A DNA stretch of 64,000 nucleotides from Methylobacter luteus IMV-B-3098 (GCF_000427625.1 NZ_ATYJ01000015.1:1-64000); one strand, 5' to 3'. Numbered from the stretch's first letter, positions 10,424 through 19,702 are shown. A program made the numbers and translations. The notes: a model not told the origin generated them from the sequence alone.

Positions 10424-10663
10424 GGAGAACCGTAAGGATTCCTTCGTAAATGAGTAACAGGCAGTACAAGAAAATCAAAATCAAGGCATTGAACCTTGTT
10501 TTGATTTTTGCGATGAGTTTTCTTGTGCTATTTTCCGATCAAACGGGCAATTTTTTGACCGCAAGATAAACGCTCGTTTTTCTTGCAGTTGAAATACACA
10601 CCAGTAATACCAAGGGATGCAATGGGATGTTACTCATTTACGAAGCAATCCTTACCGTCCTCC
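10424..10663. repeat. Inverted-repeat-bounded element with internal hairpin
   Basis: A 29-bp arm at 10430-10458 (CGTAAGGATTCCTTCGTAAA onward) is repeated in inverse orientation at 10629-10657 with about two mismatches. Weaker matching extends another 6-8 bp outward on each side. Between the arms, 10472-10508 forms a long A/T hairpin (AAATCAAAATCAAGG against CCTTGTTTTGATTT). There is no coding sequence inside. It resembles a small non-autonomous transposable element or a decayed IS end pair. The right arm ends about 30 bp short of the parE stop codon. Confidence 0.6.
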
Positions 10664-10690
10664 GAATATACTCATAAAGGACATCTATTT

Positions 10691-10993
10691 TTAGATGTGC
10701 CGCGTTATATCCATTCGCTCATGCAGAATACGGGAGACATAAACGGCGTTGTCTCTGACCCGATAAACGATGATATGACAACCCGCTGGAAAAAGACGGT
10801 GCGCAGTCGAAAGTTTGGGCCGGACATGACCGATTTGGGGATATTGCTGAATGGCCAAAAGCGCCTTATCGAGAATAGCCAGATAGGCGTAAGTCTGTGC
10901 TTCGCCCCACGTATCGAGGGTGTATTGCAGAATGTCGGTAAAGTCATCCTCGGCCTGAGGCGAGAGAATTAACGCGACATCAGGACGTAACAT
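10691..10993 (-). CDS. parE: ParE/RelE-family toxin
   Basis: A 100-residue protein of the ParE/RelE superfamily. It shows the early SPQAEDDFTDILQYTLDTWG helix pair and the C-terminal strand pattern HRLFPAGCHIIVYRV then VYVSRILHERMD, which is the usual ParE core. Family members poison DNA gyrase, although some RelE relatives cleave mRNA instead. The ATG at 10993 lies inside the 3' end of the antitoxin gene (14-base overlap), so translation is probably coupled and toxin production depends on antitoxin synthesis. The length is normal and no motif is missing, so the pair looks functional. It probably serves to stabilise the plasmid. Confidence 0.9.
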   Translation of the reverse strand: MLRPDVALILSPQAEDDFTDILQYTLDTWGEAQTYAYLAILDKALLAIQQYPQIGHVRPKLSTAHRLFPAGCHIIVYRVRDNAVYVSRILHERMDITRHI

Positions 10994-11261
10994 CGGGGTT
11001 TACTTTCTTGCCTTGACGGGAATTGGCAAAAGCTTTAGCGGTAATGGCTTCAAGCCGCTCCGGCGTGTACGGAATTCCTTCGCCGCGTTCAATCTGCTCG
11101 TCGCCGACCTGCACGGCCGCACGAAGCGCCGCCAGTTTTTCATCTTCTTCCCGCATCCGACGGATCGCGTCGCGGACTACCTCGGACGCGTTACTGTAAA
11201 AGCCTGTGCCGACCTTGCTTTGAAGGTACTGCTCCATTTCAGCTGATAAGTTGATATGCAT
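10980..11261 (-). CDS. parD: ParD/CC2985-family antitoxin
   Basis: Ribbon-helix-helix antitoxin of about 93 residues. The N-terminal strand-helix-helix (MHINLSAEMEQYLQSKVGTG then SNASEVVRDAIRRMREED) binds operator DNA, and the C-terminal part wraps the toxin. ATG 11261 is chosen because GAGG lies six bases upstream; an earlier ATG at 11273 overlaps that site. It is the first gene of a two-gene operon with parE. The A/T-rich palindrome just upstream is the likely operator through which ParD, and ParD-ParE, repress the pair. Confidence 0.9.
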   Translation of the reverse strand: MHINLSAEMEQYLQSKVGTGFYSNASEVVRDAIRRMREEDEKLAALRAAVQVGDEQIERGEGIPYTPERLEAITAKAFANSRQGKKVNPDVTS

Positions 11262-11300
11262 GGTTAACCTCATATAATATATACGCTATATACATAAAAA

Positions 11301-11315
11301 ATACATGATATGTAT
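11301..11315. promoter_or_regulatory. Candidate parDE operator
   Basis: The palindrome ATACAT-GAT-ATGTAT lies 40 bp upstream of parD, inside an A/T-rich stretch with further TATA/ATAC words at 11277-11293. Ribbon-helix-helix antitoxins usually repress through such short palindromes overlapping the promoter. Confidence 0.5.
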
Positions 11316-11559
11316 AGCTTTTGACAAGGGATTTCTCGATTTGTCCCTTTGACTGCAAAATGGCTTTCAATTTTTCCCCCTATTTGTAGCGGCCAGGCAT
11401 TCAACTTTAGGTAGCTGAAAGCAATTGTTTGCTCAGCATCAGTGCTGACTCCATATTCGCTGAGATGAAAATGTGATTGCTAGGTTAGAACAACAGTTAC
11501 CCAATTAGCACGGGTTACAAAAAATTTAAGTCGATTTCTCTTAATAATTCGCACAGCCG

Positions 11560-11598
11560 CAAATAAAAGCAACCAGCGACGAAAGCCGCCGCTGGTTT
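11560..11598 (-). terminator. Terminator of the secreted nuclease gene
   Basis: On the minus strand, AACCAGCG (11597-11590) pairs with CGCTGGTT (11578-11571) and is followed by a T-rich run (GCTTTTATTTG). It begins about 30 bp after the stop codon at 11627, as expected for a Rho-independent terminator. Confidence 0.7.
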
Positions 11599-11626
11599 CC
11601 AAGCAGATCAAGATGATGCGATAATC

Positions 11627-14218
11627 TTATGGACCAACCAATGTCACACCGATGACGATAGGATCGTGATCCGATGTGCGGTAGGCATCGGGGGAATACA
11701 GACTACTCAACTGGCCTGTGCTTTTGAAGTTGGTGTTGTAATCCAATACGCTGGGCTCATCGGCATTGATATGCCATTCCAGCACATCTTGCACTTGGCT
11801 GACCAGGGTGGACGACGCCAAGGCGTGGTCGAGATACCCCCATTGCCCATTAAACACGTACGAATACCCATTGACGCCGATATGGTTTTCGATCAGGTTA
11901 ACGTAACCGGCGTTTTTGATCGCGGTAATCGGATCTTCCTTGGCGTAGGCATTCAAATCGCCCATGATCAAAATGTCGCTATCGCCGGTGCCGGTCGGGT
12001 CCAGTGCCAGCCACGCAACCAGTTCCTCGGCCGCTGCGGTGCGCGTATGGTTGCAATTGCCTTGACCGTCGCCGGCATCGGCATCGGCCACGACCGAAGT
12101 AGTGGAGTAGGTGCTGGTGACCAAGCCGGTGTTAGTATCGCAAGCGCTGCCTTTGGATTTCAAGTGGTTGCCGACGACGATAAAACGCGAGCCCGTGGCA
12201 TTTTCCTGAAAGGCTTGCGCCAAGGCTGGGCGGTTGCGACTGGTGGTGCCTGAGCTAGTGTAGTATTGACCCAAGGCGCCCGTGTTGAGCACTGCGGTGG
12301 TGCCAACCTTGGCCACCACGCCGGGTTGATAAATAATTCCGACCTTGATCGCATCGGTACCCAGCGAATTGGTGCCGTTATGGGTGTCCGGATTAATGAA
12401 GGCGTAAGTGCCGGCGCCCGCTTTCAGGTTCATTTTGTCAACCAGGAACTGAATCGCGCTGCTGGTGCCATAGCCGTCGTTCTCCATCTCGTTGACGATG
12501 ATGACCGCCGCACCGGTCCCGACCAGATTTTCAACGGTTTTTGGCCATTGCCGATCAAATTCGGTTTGGTTTTCCGCACCACGGCAATTTGCGGTGGATG
12601 TTGCGCCGCCAACGCCCAGCGTACAGTTGGTAAAGGTGTTAAAGAAGTTCAGCAGGTTGGCGCTCGCCACTTTCAACACACCACCGGCCGATGCGGGGAC
12701 TATAGCGCGCGGATTGGCCGCGACAAAGTTGGGCGCACCGCCGCCCAAGGCGTTGATTGGACGTAGCCGGAAAGCATTGCCGCTGGCGGCGTTGCCGGAC
12801 CATGTGTAAGTCATCACGCCAACCAGATTGGTAACGGTATCGCCGCCGCGCAAGGTATTGCTGGCTGTCAGATTGGCGCCGCCGCGACCGAACCGAATGG
12901 GTTCAGGATTTTGGTTTTGGCGCTCATCGTCAACGATAATGCGGTTCAAATCATTCGCCGCTTGTTGCGCCAGCGCATTTGCGCCTGGGGTTGCAATGTT
13001 AGTCGGTTGCGGCAACCGGTCGTTGCCAGACATGACCACTTGACCGAATCGACCGAGCTGATAATGCTCGCTGACATACAAGGTTTGCTGGAAGTTAACT
13101 AACATGCCTTCGAAACGTTCCAAATAATCGACCCCGTCAACGGCAGCCGGAACCGGCAATGTGACGACGTTTGGCACGACAGTATCGGTCAAACCACAAG
13201 ACACGACGGTGGGTGCGTCGATTTCGGTTTGACCTTGATTTTCCGCGACAGTACCGGTGACCTGGACAACTTGCCCCAGGCTAACGGCGTTGCTGCCGGC
13301 GTTATAGACGAAAATCGCATCCGAGGTATTAGGGTCGCCATCGGCGTTGGTCGCGGTGTTTTGCAAGTAGAAGCCAGCCAATGCAGGCGTTGCGCCTTCG
13401 TAGTCGCCGACTACGACGCCTTCAACGGTGCGAGTGCCAGTCAGTGCAGCCGTTGCGCCGCTGCCTTGGATTTGGCCGATGGGGGTATCTGCCGCGGAAC
13501 AGGCCGAAGAAACGCTGCCGTTGGGTGTCAACGAGAAATCGTCTACCGCCAGGCCATCGTCGGCACTGGTGGCGTTGGTGTCGGTCCAGCGTATCCAGAA
13601 TGTCGCGCCGTTGGCGATGTTCAATGCCGAAATAGTCGACGATTTAGCGGCCCGATTGGCGGCGGCATTGCCGTCTTTAGCGCCTACGGTGGTAGTCGTC
13701 GGGGTGGCAAAATCCAGGGCGCTAACGCCGGTCCAAGCCCCGTTGTTCAGCGCGGTTGCGCTGGTGCTGAATTGAAAGTTGATGGCATCGGTGCGCGCTG
13801 CAGTACCCAGGCGCCATTCTTCTCCGGTGTAGTTAACCGCCAGGCTGGTAATTGTTGAGCCGGTGTTGTTGACAAAACAGGCGCCGATGGTAGGTACCAA
13901 CGAACCGCTTTGCAAGCCGCCGAATGCCCGATCTGTGCTGCCGGATGCGCCAAAACTATAGGTGTTGCCAGTAGTAGAACTGCCGATGCCGCTAGCATAG
14001 GTGGTGTTGGCGTTGCTGCCGGTTTCCAGCATCGCCCAACCGCTGATGGCTAAAGTATTAGCCGTACCAGTGTTCGCCAGGCTGTTAAAGTTTTCGCTAT
14101 AAGCACTACCCAATGCGGTCAATGGCACACAGGCCGCTTGGGCGCCAGTCGCCAGAATGAAGGTCGCCGCTATTGCCAGCGCGAGCGGACGCAGTTTATG
14201 TAATCTCAGTTTAAGCAC
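11627..14218 (-). CDS. ExeM/NucH-family extracellular endonuclease
   Basis: An 863-residue secreted DNase/phosphodiesterase. A Sec signal peptide is clear (basic KLRLHKLRPLA, hydrophobic core, cleavage near ATGAQAA). Residues about 30-235 form a beta-rich adhesion-like domain. Residues about 245-370 resemble the OB-fold nucleic-acid-binding domain of YhcR/ExeM proteins (IGQIQGSGATAALTGT onward). Residues about 520-860 are the endonuclease/exonuclease/phosphatase fold, with the catalytic motifs ILIMGDLNAY (about 753) and the terminal SDHDPIVIG (about 848). Relatives such as ExeM and Xds degrade extracellular or biofilm DNA. Many carry a C-terminal sorting tag; here the protein ends just after the SDHDP strand without one, so it is probably released. 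It is monocistronic and has its own terminator. Confidence 0.92.
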   Translation of the reverse strand: MLKLRLHKLRPLALAIAATFILATGAQAACVPLTALGSAYSENFNSLANTGTANTLAISGWAMLETGSNANTTYASGIGSSTTGNTYSFGASGSTDRAFGGLQSGSLVPTIGACFVNNTGSTITSLAVNYTGEEWRLGTAARTDAINFQFSTSATALNNGAWTGVSALDFATPTTTTVGAKDGNAAANRAAKSSTISALNIANGATFWIRWTDTNATSADDGLAVDDFSLTPNGSVSSACSAADTPIGQIQGSGATAALTGTRTVEGVVVGDYEGATPALAGFYLQNTATNADGDPNTSDAIFVYNAGSNAVSLGQVVQVTGTVAENQGQTEIDAPTVVSCGLTDTVVPNVVTLPVPAAVDGVDYLERFEGMLVNFQQTLYVSEHYQLGRFGQVVMSGNDRLPQPTNIATPGANALAQQAANDLNRIIVDDERQNQNPEPIRFGRGGANLTASNTLRGGDTVTNLVGVMTYTWSGNAASGNAFRLRPINALGGGAPNFVAANPRAIVPASAGGVLKVASANLLNFFNTFTNCTLGVGGATSTANCRGAENQTEFDRQWPKTVENLVGTGAAVIIVNEMENDGYGTSSAIQFLVDKMNLKAGAGTYAFINPDTHNGTNSLGTDAIKVGIIYQPGVVAKVGTTAVLNTGALGQYYTSSGTTSRNRPALAQAFQENATGSRFIVVGNHLKSKGSACDTNTGLVTSTYSTTSVVADADAGDGQGNCNHTRTAAAEELVAWLALDPTGTGDSDILIMGDLNAYAKEDPITAIKNAGYVNLIENHIGVNGYSYVFNGQWGYLDHALASSTLVSQVQDVLEWHINADEPSVLDYNTNFKSTGQLSSLYSPDAYRTSDHDPIVIGVTLVGP

Positions 14219-14442
14219 AATTCTTCCCTATGAAATTATTAATAATGATGCGTGATAAGGTTGGTTTTTACACAATGACTTGTTTGTCAGCCTAACGCAG
14301 AAACTAAGTCAACACATTTTAAGTAAAAACCTTTGGAAAAATTGTTAAGGTTTCATGTTATTTTTATGACAATGCTGGTCGGGAATGCGCCGATCCAAAC
14401 ATTGACGGGAAAAGATGCTCAATTCGATTTCCGCCATGTTGG

Positions 14443-14499
14443 ACTAGCGGGCGCATTTGCGCTGAAACCCCTACGGTTTGTGTCAATGCGCCCGCTAGT
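14443..14499. repeat. Perfect 15-bp inverted repeat / stem-loop
   Basis: ACTAGCGGGCGCATT at 14443-14457 is matched perfectly in inverse by 14485-14499. The 27-base loop contains a second small stem (AAACC against GGTTT). The stretch from 14219 to 15038 holds no convincing gene. This stem-loop could be a REP-like element or a processed RNA. No T tract follows it, so it is not an obvious terminator. Confidence 0.55.
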
Positions 14500-14968
14500 G
14501 CAGATTTTAGCCTGACCTTCCCAGTCACAACGGCACCGCTTAATCGTTAACGTACGCTTTTTGCCTTTTTCTGCGTTCTCTCCTATTGAAGCGCTGTTAG
14601 ATGATGCGGAGGCCGGGATAAAAAAATGGGCGGAGAATCGCTGGTAATGATGCCCCAGGGCTATCTTCTTCCACTGCGCTTTCCCCAACATGAATAGATT
14701 GTGGCGAAAATTTCGCGGAAGAAGATCATCACGACGATATCGGTTCGCGTTGTCGAGAGGCATCGCTCACCGAGCCGATACTCGGTTCAGATCTTGACGA
14801 GATGGCGATTGTTACTCGTCTAACGATTTCCATCGCGCTCCGCCAAGCACTAACAACACTGCAAATCGCAATCGGCTGAAACAACAGCCCTCTGTGGAGT
14901 TGGTCTGCCAGTGAGGACCGCTGGACTTTATCCGGGATCAATAAAAAAATATTAAGCGTAAACACTAC

Positions 14969-14996
14969 TGACAGCACGCTGTCAGGATGGCTGTCA
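14969..14996. promoter_or_regulatory. Candidate operator of the VOC-yafY operon
   Basis: The palindrome TGACAG-CACG-CTGTCA lies at 14969-14984 and a further CTGTCA half-site at 14991-14996, about 45 bp upstream of the VOC gene. Its position just before an operon that encodes its own YafY/WYL regulator suggests autoregulation. This is inference from position and symmetry. Confidence 0.5.
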
Positions 14997-15038
14997 TACC
15001 ATGGCTACTCGTTAACACTTAAAACACAGAGGATAAAA

Positions 15039-15410
15039 ATGAATAATGTAGCAACCTGGTTTGAAATTCCGGTCACTGACATGCAACGCGCAAAAGCCTT
15101 TTACCAAAATGTTCTGCAAACCACCTTTAAAGACGAAGCAATGGACAATTATCAACTGGCGATTTTCGCTGGCGATGAAGGAGCCGTTAGCGGCATGCTG
15201 GTATCGGGCGAGCATTACCTGCCCAGCCAAACCGGGGCTGTGGTTTACTTCAACGGCGGCGAGGATTTAAGCGTCCCTTTGGACAAAGCCGTTAAACACG
15301 GTGGCAGTATTCTCCTTGCCAAAACGCCGATTCATGACGGCAACTGCGGATACTTCGCGCTGTTTTTAGATAGCGAAGGCAACCGGGTTGGTTTATATTC
15401 GCCATCCTAA
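15039..15410 (+). CDS. VOC-family (glyoxalase/dioxygenase-fold) protein
   Basis: A 123-residue single-domain protein of the vicinal-oxygen-chelate superfamily. It starts with the typical ATWFEIPVTDMQRAKAFYQN beta-alpha motif and ends with GYFALFLDSEGNRVGLYS, the C-terminal metal-site strand of this fold. It belongs to the small dimeric type. The substrate is unknown; relatives include glyoxalases, antibiotic-binding proteins and uncharacterised stress proteins. The start ATG has GAGG seven bases upstream. The gene is followed 50 bp later by a YafY-type regulator on the same strand, a pairing that suggests a small regulated stress operon. Confidence 0.88.
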   Translation: MNNVATWFEIPVTDMQRAKAFYQNVLQTTFKDEAMDNYQLAIFAGDEGAVSGMLVSGEHYLPSQTGAVVYFNGGEDLSVPLDKAVKHGGSILLAKTPIHDGNCGYFALFLDSEGNRVGLYSPS

Positions 15411-15460
15411 TCATTAATTGACTAACAGGCGACTGAAGCATCAGCCGTCTGCCCTGCACG

Positions 15461-16141
15461 ATGCGACGCGCTGACCGTTTATTTCAAATTGTACAAATTC
15501 TGCGCAACAAGCGCTTGATCACCGCCAAGGCACTTGCCGAGCGCCTGGAGGTGTCCGAGCGCACTATTTATCGGGACATTCAGGATCTCAGTCTGTCCGG
15601 CGTACCGGTTGAGGGCGAAGCCGGTGTCGGCTATAGGCTACGACACGCCATCGACATTCCTCCGATCATGTTTACCTCGGACGAAATCGAGGCATTGGTC
15701 GTCGGTGCGAGGATGGTAAAGGCCTGGGCGGGGACCGAACTGGGTTATTCGGCGCAAACGGCGCTGGACAAAATTACCGCTGTTATTCCCACCGAACTGA
15801 GAACCAAGATCGAAGACAGCAAACTGTTTTCATTGCGCTTCGATCAGCGCCAGGATCTCGATATTAACCTGGATATTTGCCGCAAAGCCATCGATGGCAA
15901 ACATCCGTTACAGATCGTCTATTGCCGAGCCGACGGCGAACAAAGCCTGCGCCGTATCCGGCCGCTGGGCCTTTATTTTTGGGGCAACGTCTGGACCTTG
16001 GTCGGTTGGTGCGAACTGCGTGACGATTTTCGCAATTTCCGGCTGGACCGGATTCAAAGCCTTGAGCCGGAAAGCGCGACATTTACGGATATTGAAGGAC
16101 AAAGCCTACAAGACTTTGTCAAGCGGATGACCTGCATGTAA
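15461..16141 (+). CDS. YafY-family HTH-WYL transcriptional regulator
   Basis: A 226-residue DNA-binding regulator. The N-terminal winged helix (MRRADRLFQIVQILRNKRLI then LAERLEVSERTIYRDIQDLS) is the HTH_11 domain. The centre (IMFTSDEIEALVVGARMV) and the C-terminal WYL-type domain (IRPLGLYFWGNVWTLVGWCE then RNFRLDRIQSL) complete the YafY architecture. WYL domains sense ligands or nucleic acids, and members often repress their own operon. It is cotranscribed with the VOC gene, and the inverted repeat at 14969-14996 is the best candidate target. Confidence 0.9.
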   Translation: MRRADRLFQIVQILRNKRLITAKALAERLEVSERTIYRDIQDLSLSGVPVEGEAGVGYRLRHAIDIPPIMFTSDEIEALVVGARMVKAWAGTELGYSAQTALDKITAVIPTELRTKIEDSKLFSLRFDQRQDLDINLDICRKAIDGKHPLQIVYCRADGEQSLRRIRPLGLYFWGNVWTLVGWCELRDDFRNFRLDRIQSLEPESATFTDIEGQSLQDFVKRMTCM

Positions 16142-16324
16142 CTGATGTTTTAAACTTTAAGCTTCCCTCCTCAAACGCCATCCAGATTGGTTGAAAAACT
16201 TCCACTCTTCAGAAAATGTTCTTTACCGATCTCAACCTTCTGCTGACATCGAAGCGACAGCCGTATAAAGCAGTGCGAATAAAGCGCACCTTCGGTCTTA
16301 AATAAAGTCCTTCTGATCCTCGGC

Positions 16325-16358
16325 TTTAGGTCCTATAATGGCTTTTATAGGACCTAAA
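16325..16358. promoter_or_regulatory. Perfect 14-bp palindrome before the recombinase gene
   Basis: TTTAGGTCCTATAA at 16325-16338 is perfectly repeated in inverse at 16345-16358, with a six-base spacer. It ends 57 bp before the integrase ATG. It could be an operator, a recombination core or a terminator for the preceding yafY gene. The arms carry no long T tract beyond the stem, which weakens the terminator reading. Confidence 0.5.
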
Positions 16359-16414
16359 ATTTCACCCTAAAAACCGCAGCCCCTTTCATCACAATAATTA
16401 AGGCATAAACCGCC

Positions 16415-17380
16415 ATGGCCGATTTGCCGATCCAGAACCCAGAACGTGCTCTCACCGCTGCCGAATTTCATCGGCTGGCCGACGTGCCGGCGGAACTTGA
16501 GTGGCTCGCCAACATCCGTTCCGAGAAAACCCGACGGGCCTATCAAAACGACTTGCGGGATTTTTCGCGTTTTGTCGGCCTCGAACAGCTGGATGAGTTT
16601 CGCATCGTCACCCGGGCCCACATCATCGCCTGGCGTCAAACCCTTGGGCAACGCCGGTTCGCCGAGGCCACAGTGCGCCGCAAGCTGTCAGCCTTGTCGT
16701 CGCTGTTCGACTATCTGTGCGAGAAAAACGCCGTGACCCACAATCCGGTCAAGGGCGTGAAGCGCCCTCTGGCCAATAGTCATGAAGGCAAAACGCCAGC
16801 CCTGAGCAACGAACAGGCCCGGCGGCTGCTGGAAGCGCCGCCTGAGGATACCCTGAAAGGCAAACGCGACCAGGCAATGCTGGCCACCCTGCTCTACCAT
16901 GGCTTGCGACGCCAGGAACTGTGCAATCTGCGGATCAAGGACTACCAGCGGCGCACCGGCGTGATGATGTTCCATGTCCACGGCAAGCGCAGCAAGGAAC
17001 GCTTCGTGCCGGTCGAGCCCCGGACCCAGCGCCTGCTGGCCGCCTATCTGGACGTGGCGGGCCATAGCGGCGAATTGGACGGGGCCTTGTTCCGGCCCGT
17101 GAAAAACAACACCACCGGCGATCTCAGTAAACCGCTCAATCCGCGTTCCGTGTATCGGGCGGTGCTGGGCTACGCCAAGCAGGTCGGCATCACTTTGGAT
17201 ACGCATGGCTTCTGCGTGCATTCGCTGCGAGCCACGGCCGCGACCAACGCGCTGGAGCACCAGGCCGATATTGCCAAGGTCCAGGAATGGCTGGGCCATG
17301 CCAATGTGTCCACGACTCGGCTTTACGATAAGCGCCACAGTCGGCCGGAGGACAGTCCGAGTTTCAAGGTCGCCTATTGA
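16415..17380 (+). CDS. Tyrosine recombinase / phage-type integrase
   Basis: A 321-residue site-specific recombinase of the XerC/XerD-like tyrosine family. An N-terminal SAM-like core-binding domain (about residues 25-115, [20 protein letters not shown]) is followed by the catalytic domain. The expected residues are present: arginine in [13 protein letters not shown] (about 165), HSLRATAAT (about 270), LGHANVSTT (about 292) and the nucleophilic tyrosine in TTRLYDKR (about 302). Length and motifs are complete, so it should be active. It stands alone, with no excisionase beside it. It may catalyse cassette insertion or multimer resolution. Confidence 0.93.
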   Translation: MADLPIQNPERALTAAEFHRLADVPAELEWLANIRSEKTRRAYQNDLRDFSRFVGLEQLDEFRIVTRAHIIAWRQTLGQRRFAEATVRRKLSALSSLFDYLCEKNAVTHNPVKGVKRPLANSHEGKTPALSNEQARRLLEAPPEDTLKGKRDQAMLATLLYHGLRRQELCNLRIKDYQRRTGVMMFHVHGKRSKERFVPVEPRTQRLLAAYLDVAGHSGELDGALFRPVKNNTTGDLSKPLNPRSVYRAVLGYAKQVGITLDTHGFCVHSLRATAATNALEHQADIAKVQEWLGHANVSTTRLYDKRHSRPEDSPSFKVAY

Positions 17381-17773
17381 ATGAGGCCACTGTTGAAGCA
17401 TCATACTTTTACTGGGGTGACCAAGGAACACGGAAACAACCATATGCTCAGACCGAATCGATCCGATTGAACCCTCGGAATTTGCGCAGGATTTGTCAGG
17501 GAATATCGGAACAGACCCTATCCTGACGCTAAGTTGCTCGCATCCAAGCCCGGTAGGGATGTACTCCAACTGGACATGGCCGGCCCAGCAGGGAGTCCAA
17601 GCTCGCAAGCGCCGCTTAGCATACGATTTTTTCCGAATGCTGCGGCCACCCCTTACTGGCCAAATTTAAAATATCCGGGCCACGGCCATTTTCAAAGACG
17701 AGCCGCTACAGTTAGTAGCAGACATTTATAAAGCTAATCATTAACTAAACAATTTAGACTAGAAAAAACGAGC
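17381..17773. other. Intergenic stretch without a gene
   Basis: No supported gene or strong repeat was seen between the recombinase and the AT-rich methylase gene. Base composition falls sharply near 17700, which marks the edge of the restriction-modification island. This would be a natural place for an attachment site of the recombinase, but no repeat was found to prove it. Confidence 0.4.
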
Positions 17774-19702
17774 TTACATAACAACTTCTATTTTAGCTTT
17801 TCTTGCGAGTTCGCGAGCTTCTATTCTATCCTCAACAGATTGTTGAACCATTCTTTCAATTTTATTTCGAAGATCCTTGGATTTTGGTATAGGAAGTAGA
17901 AGTTCATTAACTCGTTTACCAAGGCTATCAATAATATCTTGAGTAAAACGCTTTGACTTTATCTGTTGAATCACAGGCTCGCTAGATAAAAGAGCTAATA
18001 ACAAAAATGGAGACATTATATCTTTTCTATGCACTCTAATTTTATAAAGATGACTTTGGTAAACCATTTTTTCATCATATTTAGATACATACGCACATGA
18101 ACCAATAAGATACGTACCATCTTTTACCATTAAAATATCGCCTTCTTTTACGTCTTGTTTTTTTGAAAGGCTTGAGTAAATTTCGTTAGAAACTCCATGC
18201 TTTGGATCTAGCTTTAATTCCCAATTAGAAAGATCTGATGTTCTTACAAATGGTATTGTGCCTGTCCCATAAGCTAATTTGCCAACCTCATCTCCTGTTG
18301 AAAATGAAATCACGCCATCTTTTACAAGTGATTCTATAGAGACAATATCATGTGTTTTTTCAAGAATTTTGAGCTTCTTTAGAGGTTCAGGGTTATAGTA
18401 TCTTGGAGCCAATATATTTTCAGCTATTGAAGCTTCTGATATGTAATACCCAAGATGATCGTAATCCTCTTTCTCTATTTTAGACTTATAATTAGAAAGT
18501 GTCGTCGGAAGATCGTTATAAGGTATTTTGTTACCTCTGCTATCGTGCCCACACCATTTTACTTCTGCCATAAAAATATTCTGATTTTTAACATCTTTTT
18601 GTTTTTTATGGGCAATTAATAAACAAGTTTTAGTGTGTGTTCCACCTTTTCCACTGGTCTTGAAGAGAGACTCAGGCATTCCACAAACAGCCGAAATATC
18701 AGCGTTTTCTCTAATATATTGAACCACATGACTGGTTGATGAATTAGAAATCATGCTTTCAGGGACAACTATACCCATTCTTCCTCCTGGCTTGAGTAGC
18801 TTCAAACATAACTCGATAAACAAGATCTGTGGAGGGGTATTTTTTTGAAGAACTCCTGTCTTGGTGATCTTTCCAGTTTTTTTATCTATTTTCCACGTAT
18901 ATGCCAAGTCAAATTGTTTTCGAGTCGCATCAGAACCCGTTTTGATTTTTGCGCCGAATGGTGGATTCGCTAATACAATGTCATACTGACCTTCAAGTTC
19001 TAAAGATAATGGCTTCCCCTGTAGATCTTTCTTTTCAATTGAATCAGCGCAAAATATATTAGCTTTTCTTAGTGTCGCAAGTGCAATATGTGCATTTGCT
19101 AATTTTGAAAGATACTCATCTTTCTCAATTCCAAATAGACAGCTATTTATTTCTTGCCGATCAATGCCATTACTCAATAAGTACCTTGCTGCATAGCTTA
19201 GAAATCCACCAGGCCCACAAGCCGGATCTATTATTTTTTCTCCAGACTGTGGAGCGATAGCTTCAACAATCCACTCAATAGCTTGATGAGGAGTAAAGAA
19301 TTGACCTTCAGCCATTCTTAGGTCTGAACCTATGAATGCTTGATATAGCTCGCCAAGAGGGTCCTTTTGAGGATTTGATAGATCTAATAGAGATAGCGCC
19401 TGATGGACATAATTAATAGATGTAGGATCTAGTAATATTTCTTCATCATTAGAAAAAATATGATCCAGCTCATTTTTGAGTTGAGAAAAGGCATTTCGAT
19501 AGCATTTTGCAACATCTTCTGCCTCACTGATTGAGTTGAGGCAATTAGACTCAATTAACCTGACATGACAGAAGAGACATTTTACGACCTCATGAAGCAA
19601 TGATTTATCACGAGTAATTCCAATTACTCTTCCTGCAAGATAATTCCTAATTCTACGGTAGACTTCATGGATTTCTGTATCCATTGATAATTCTAGATTC
19701 AT
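17774..19702 (-). CDS. N6-adenine DNA methylase fused to a specificity domain (HsdM-HsdS type)
   Basis: A 642-residue modification protein. Residues about 130-330 carry the SAM-binding motif DPACGPGGFLSYAA and the catalytic motif ANPPFG of type I-like N6 methylases, preceded by a helical HsdM-type N-terminus. Residues about 430-640 form one target-recognition unit of HsdS type (TIPFVRTSDLSNW, then KEGDILMVKDGT) ending in a helical spacer. There is no nuclease motif, so it differs from type IIG enzymes. A single recognition domain suggests it works as a dimer. The start is either ATG 19702 or ATG 19684. It lies downstream of the HNH gene, separated by 231 bp, and is A/T-rich compared with the genes to its left, consistent with transfer as part of an island. 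Confidence 0.88.
   Translation of the reverse strand: MNLELSMDTEIHEVYRRIRNYLAGRVIGITRDKSLLHEVVKCLFCHVRLIESNCLNSISEAEDVAKCYRNAFSQLKNELDHIFSNDEEILLDPTSINYVHQALSLLDLSNPQKDPLGELYQAFIGSDLRMAEGQFFTPHQAIEWIVEAIAPQSGEKIIDPACGPGGFLSYAARYLLSNGIDRQEINSCLFGIEKDEYLSKLANAHIALATLRKANIFCADSIEKKDLQGKPLSLELEGQYDIVLANPPFGAKIKTGSDATRKQFDLAYTWKIDKKTGKITKTGVLQKNTPPQILFIELCLKLLKPGGRMGIVVPESMISNSSTSHVVQYIRENADISAVCGMPESLFKTSGKGGTHTKTCLLIAHKKQKDVKNQNIFMAEVKWCGHDSRGNKIPYNDLPTTLSNYKSKIEKEDYDHLGYYISEASIAENILAPRYYNPEPLKKLKILEKTHDIVSIESLVKDGVISFSTGDEVGKLAYGTGTIPFVRTSDLSNWELKLDPKHGVSNEIYSSLSKKQDVKEGDILMVKDGTYLIGSCAYVSKYDEKMVYQSHLYKIRVHRKDIMSPFLLLALLSSEPVIQQIKSKRFTQDIIDSLGKRVNELLLPIPKSKDLRNKIERMVQQSVEDRIEARELARKAKIEVVM

Noticed and set aside
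11666-13858. Several long open frames on the + strand opposite the secreted nuclease gene
   Set aside because: They run antisense to a gene with a clear signal peptide and catalytic motifs, overlap each other and show no recognisable domains.
16688-17608. A 306-codon minus-strand frame over the recombinase gene
   Set aside because: The + strand recombinase has all catalytic residues; the antisense frame has no domain and arises from the G/C-rich codon pattern.
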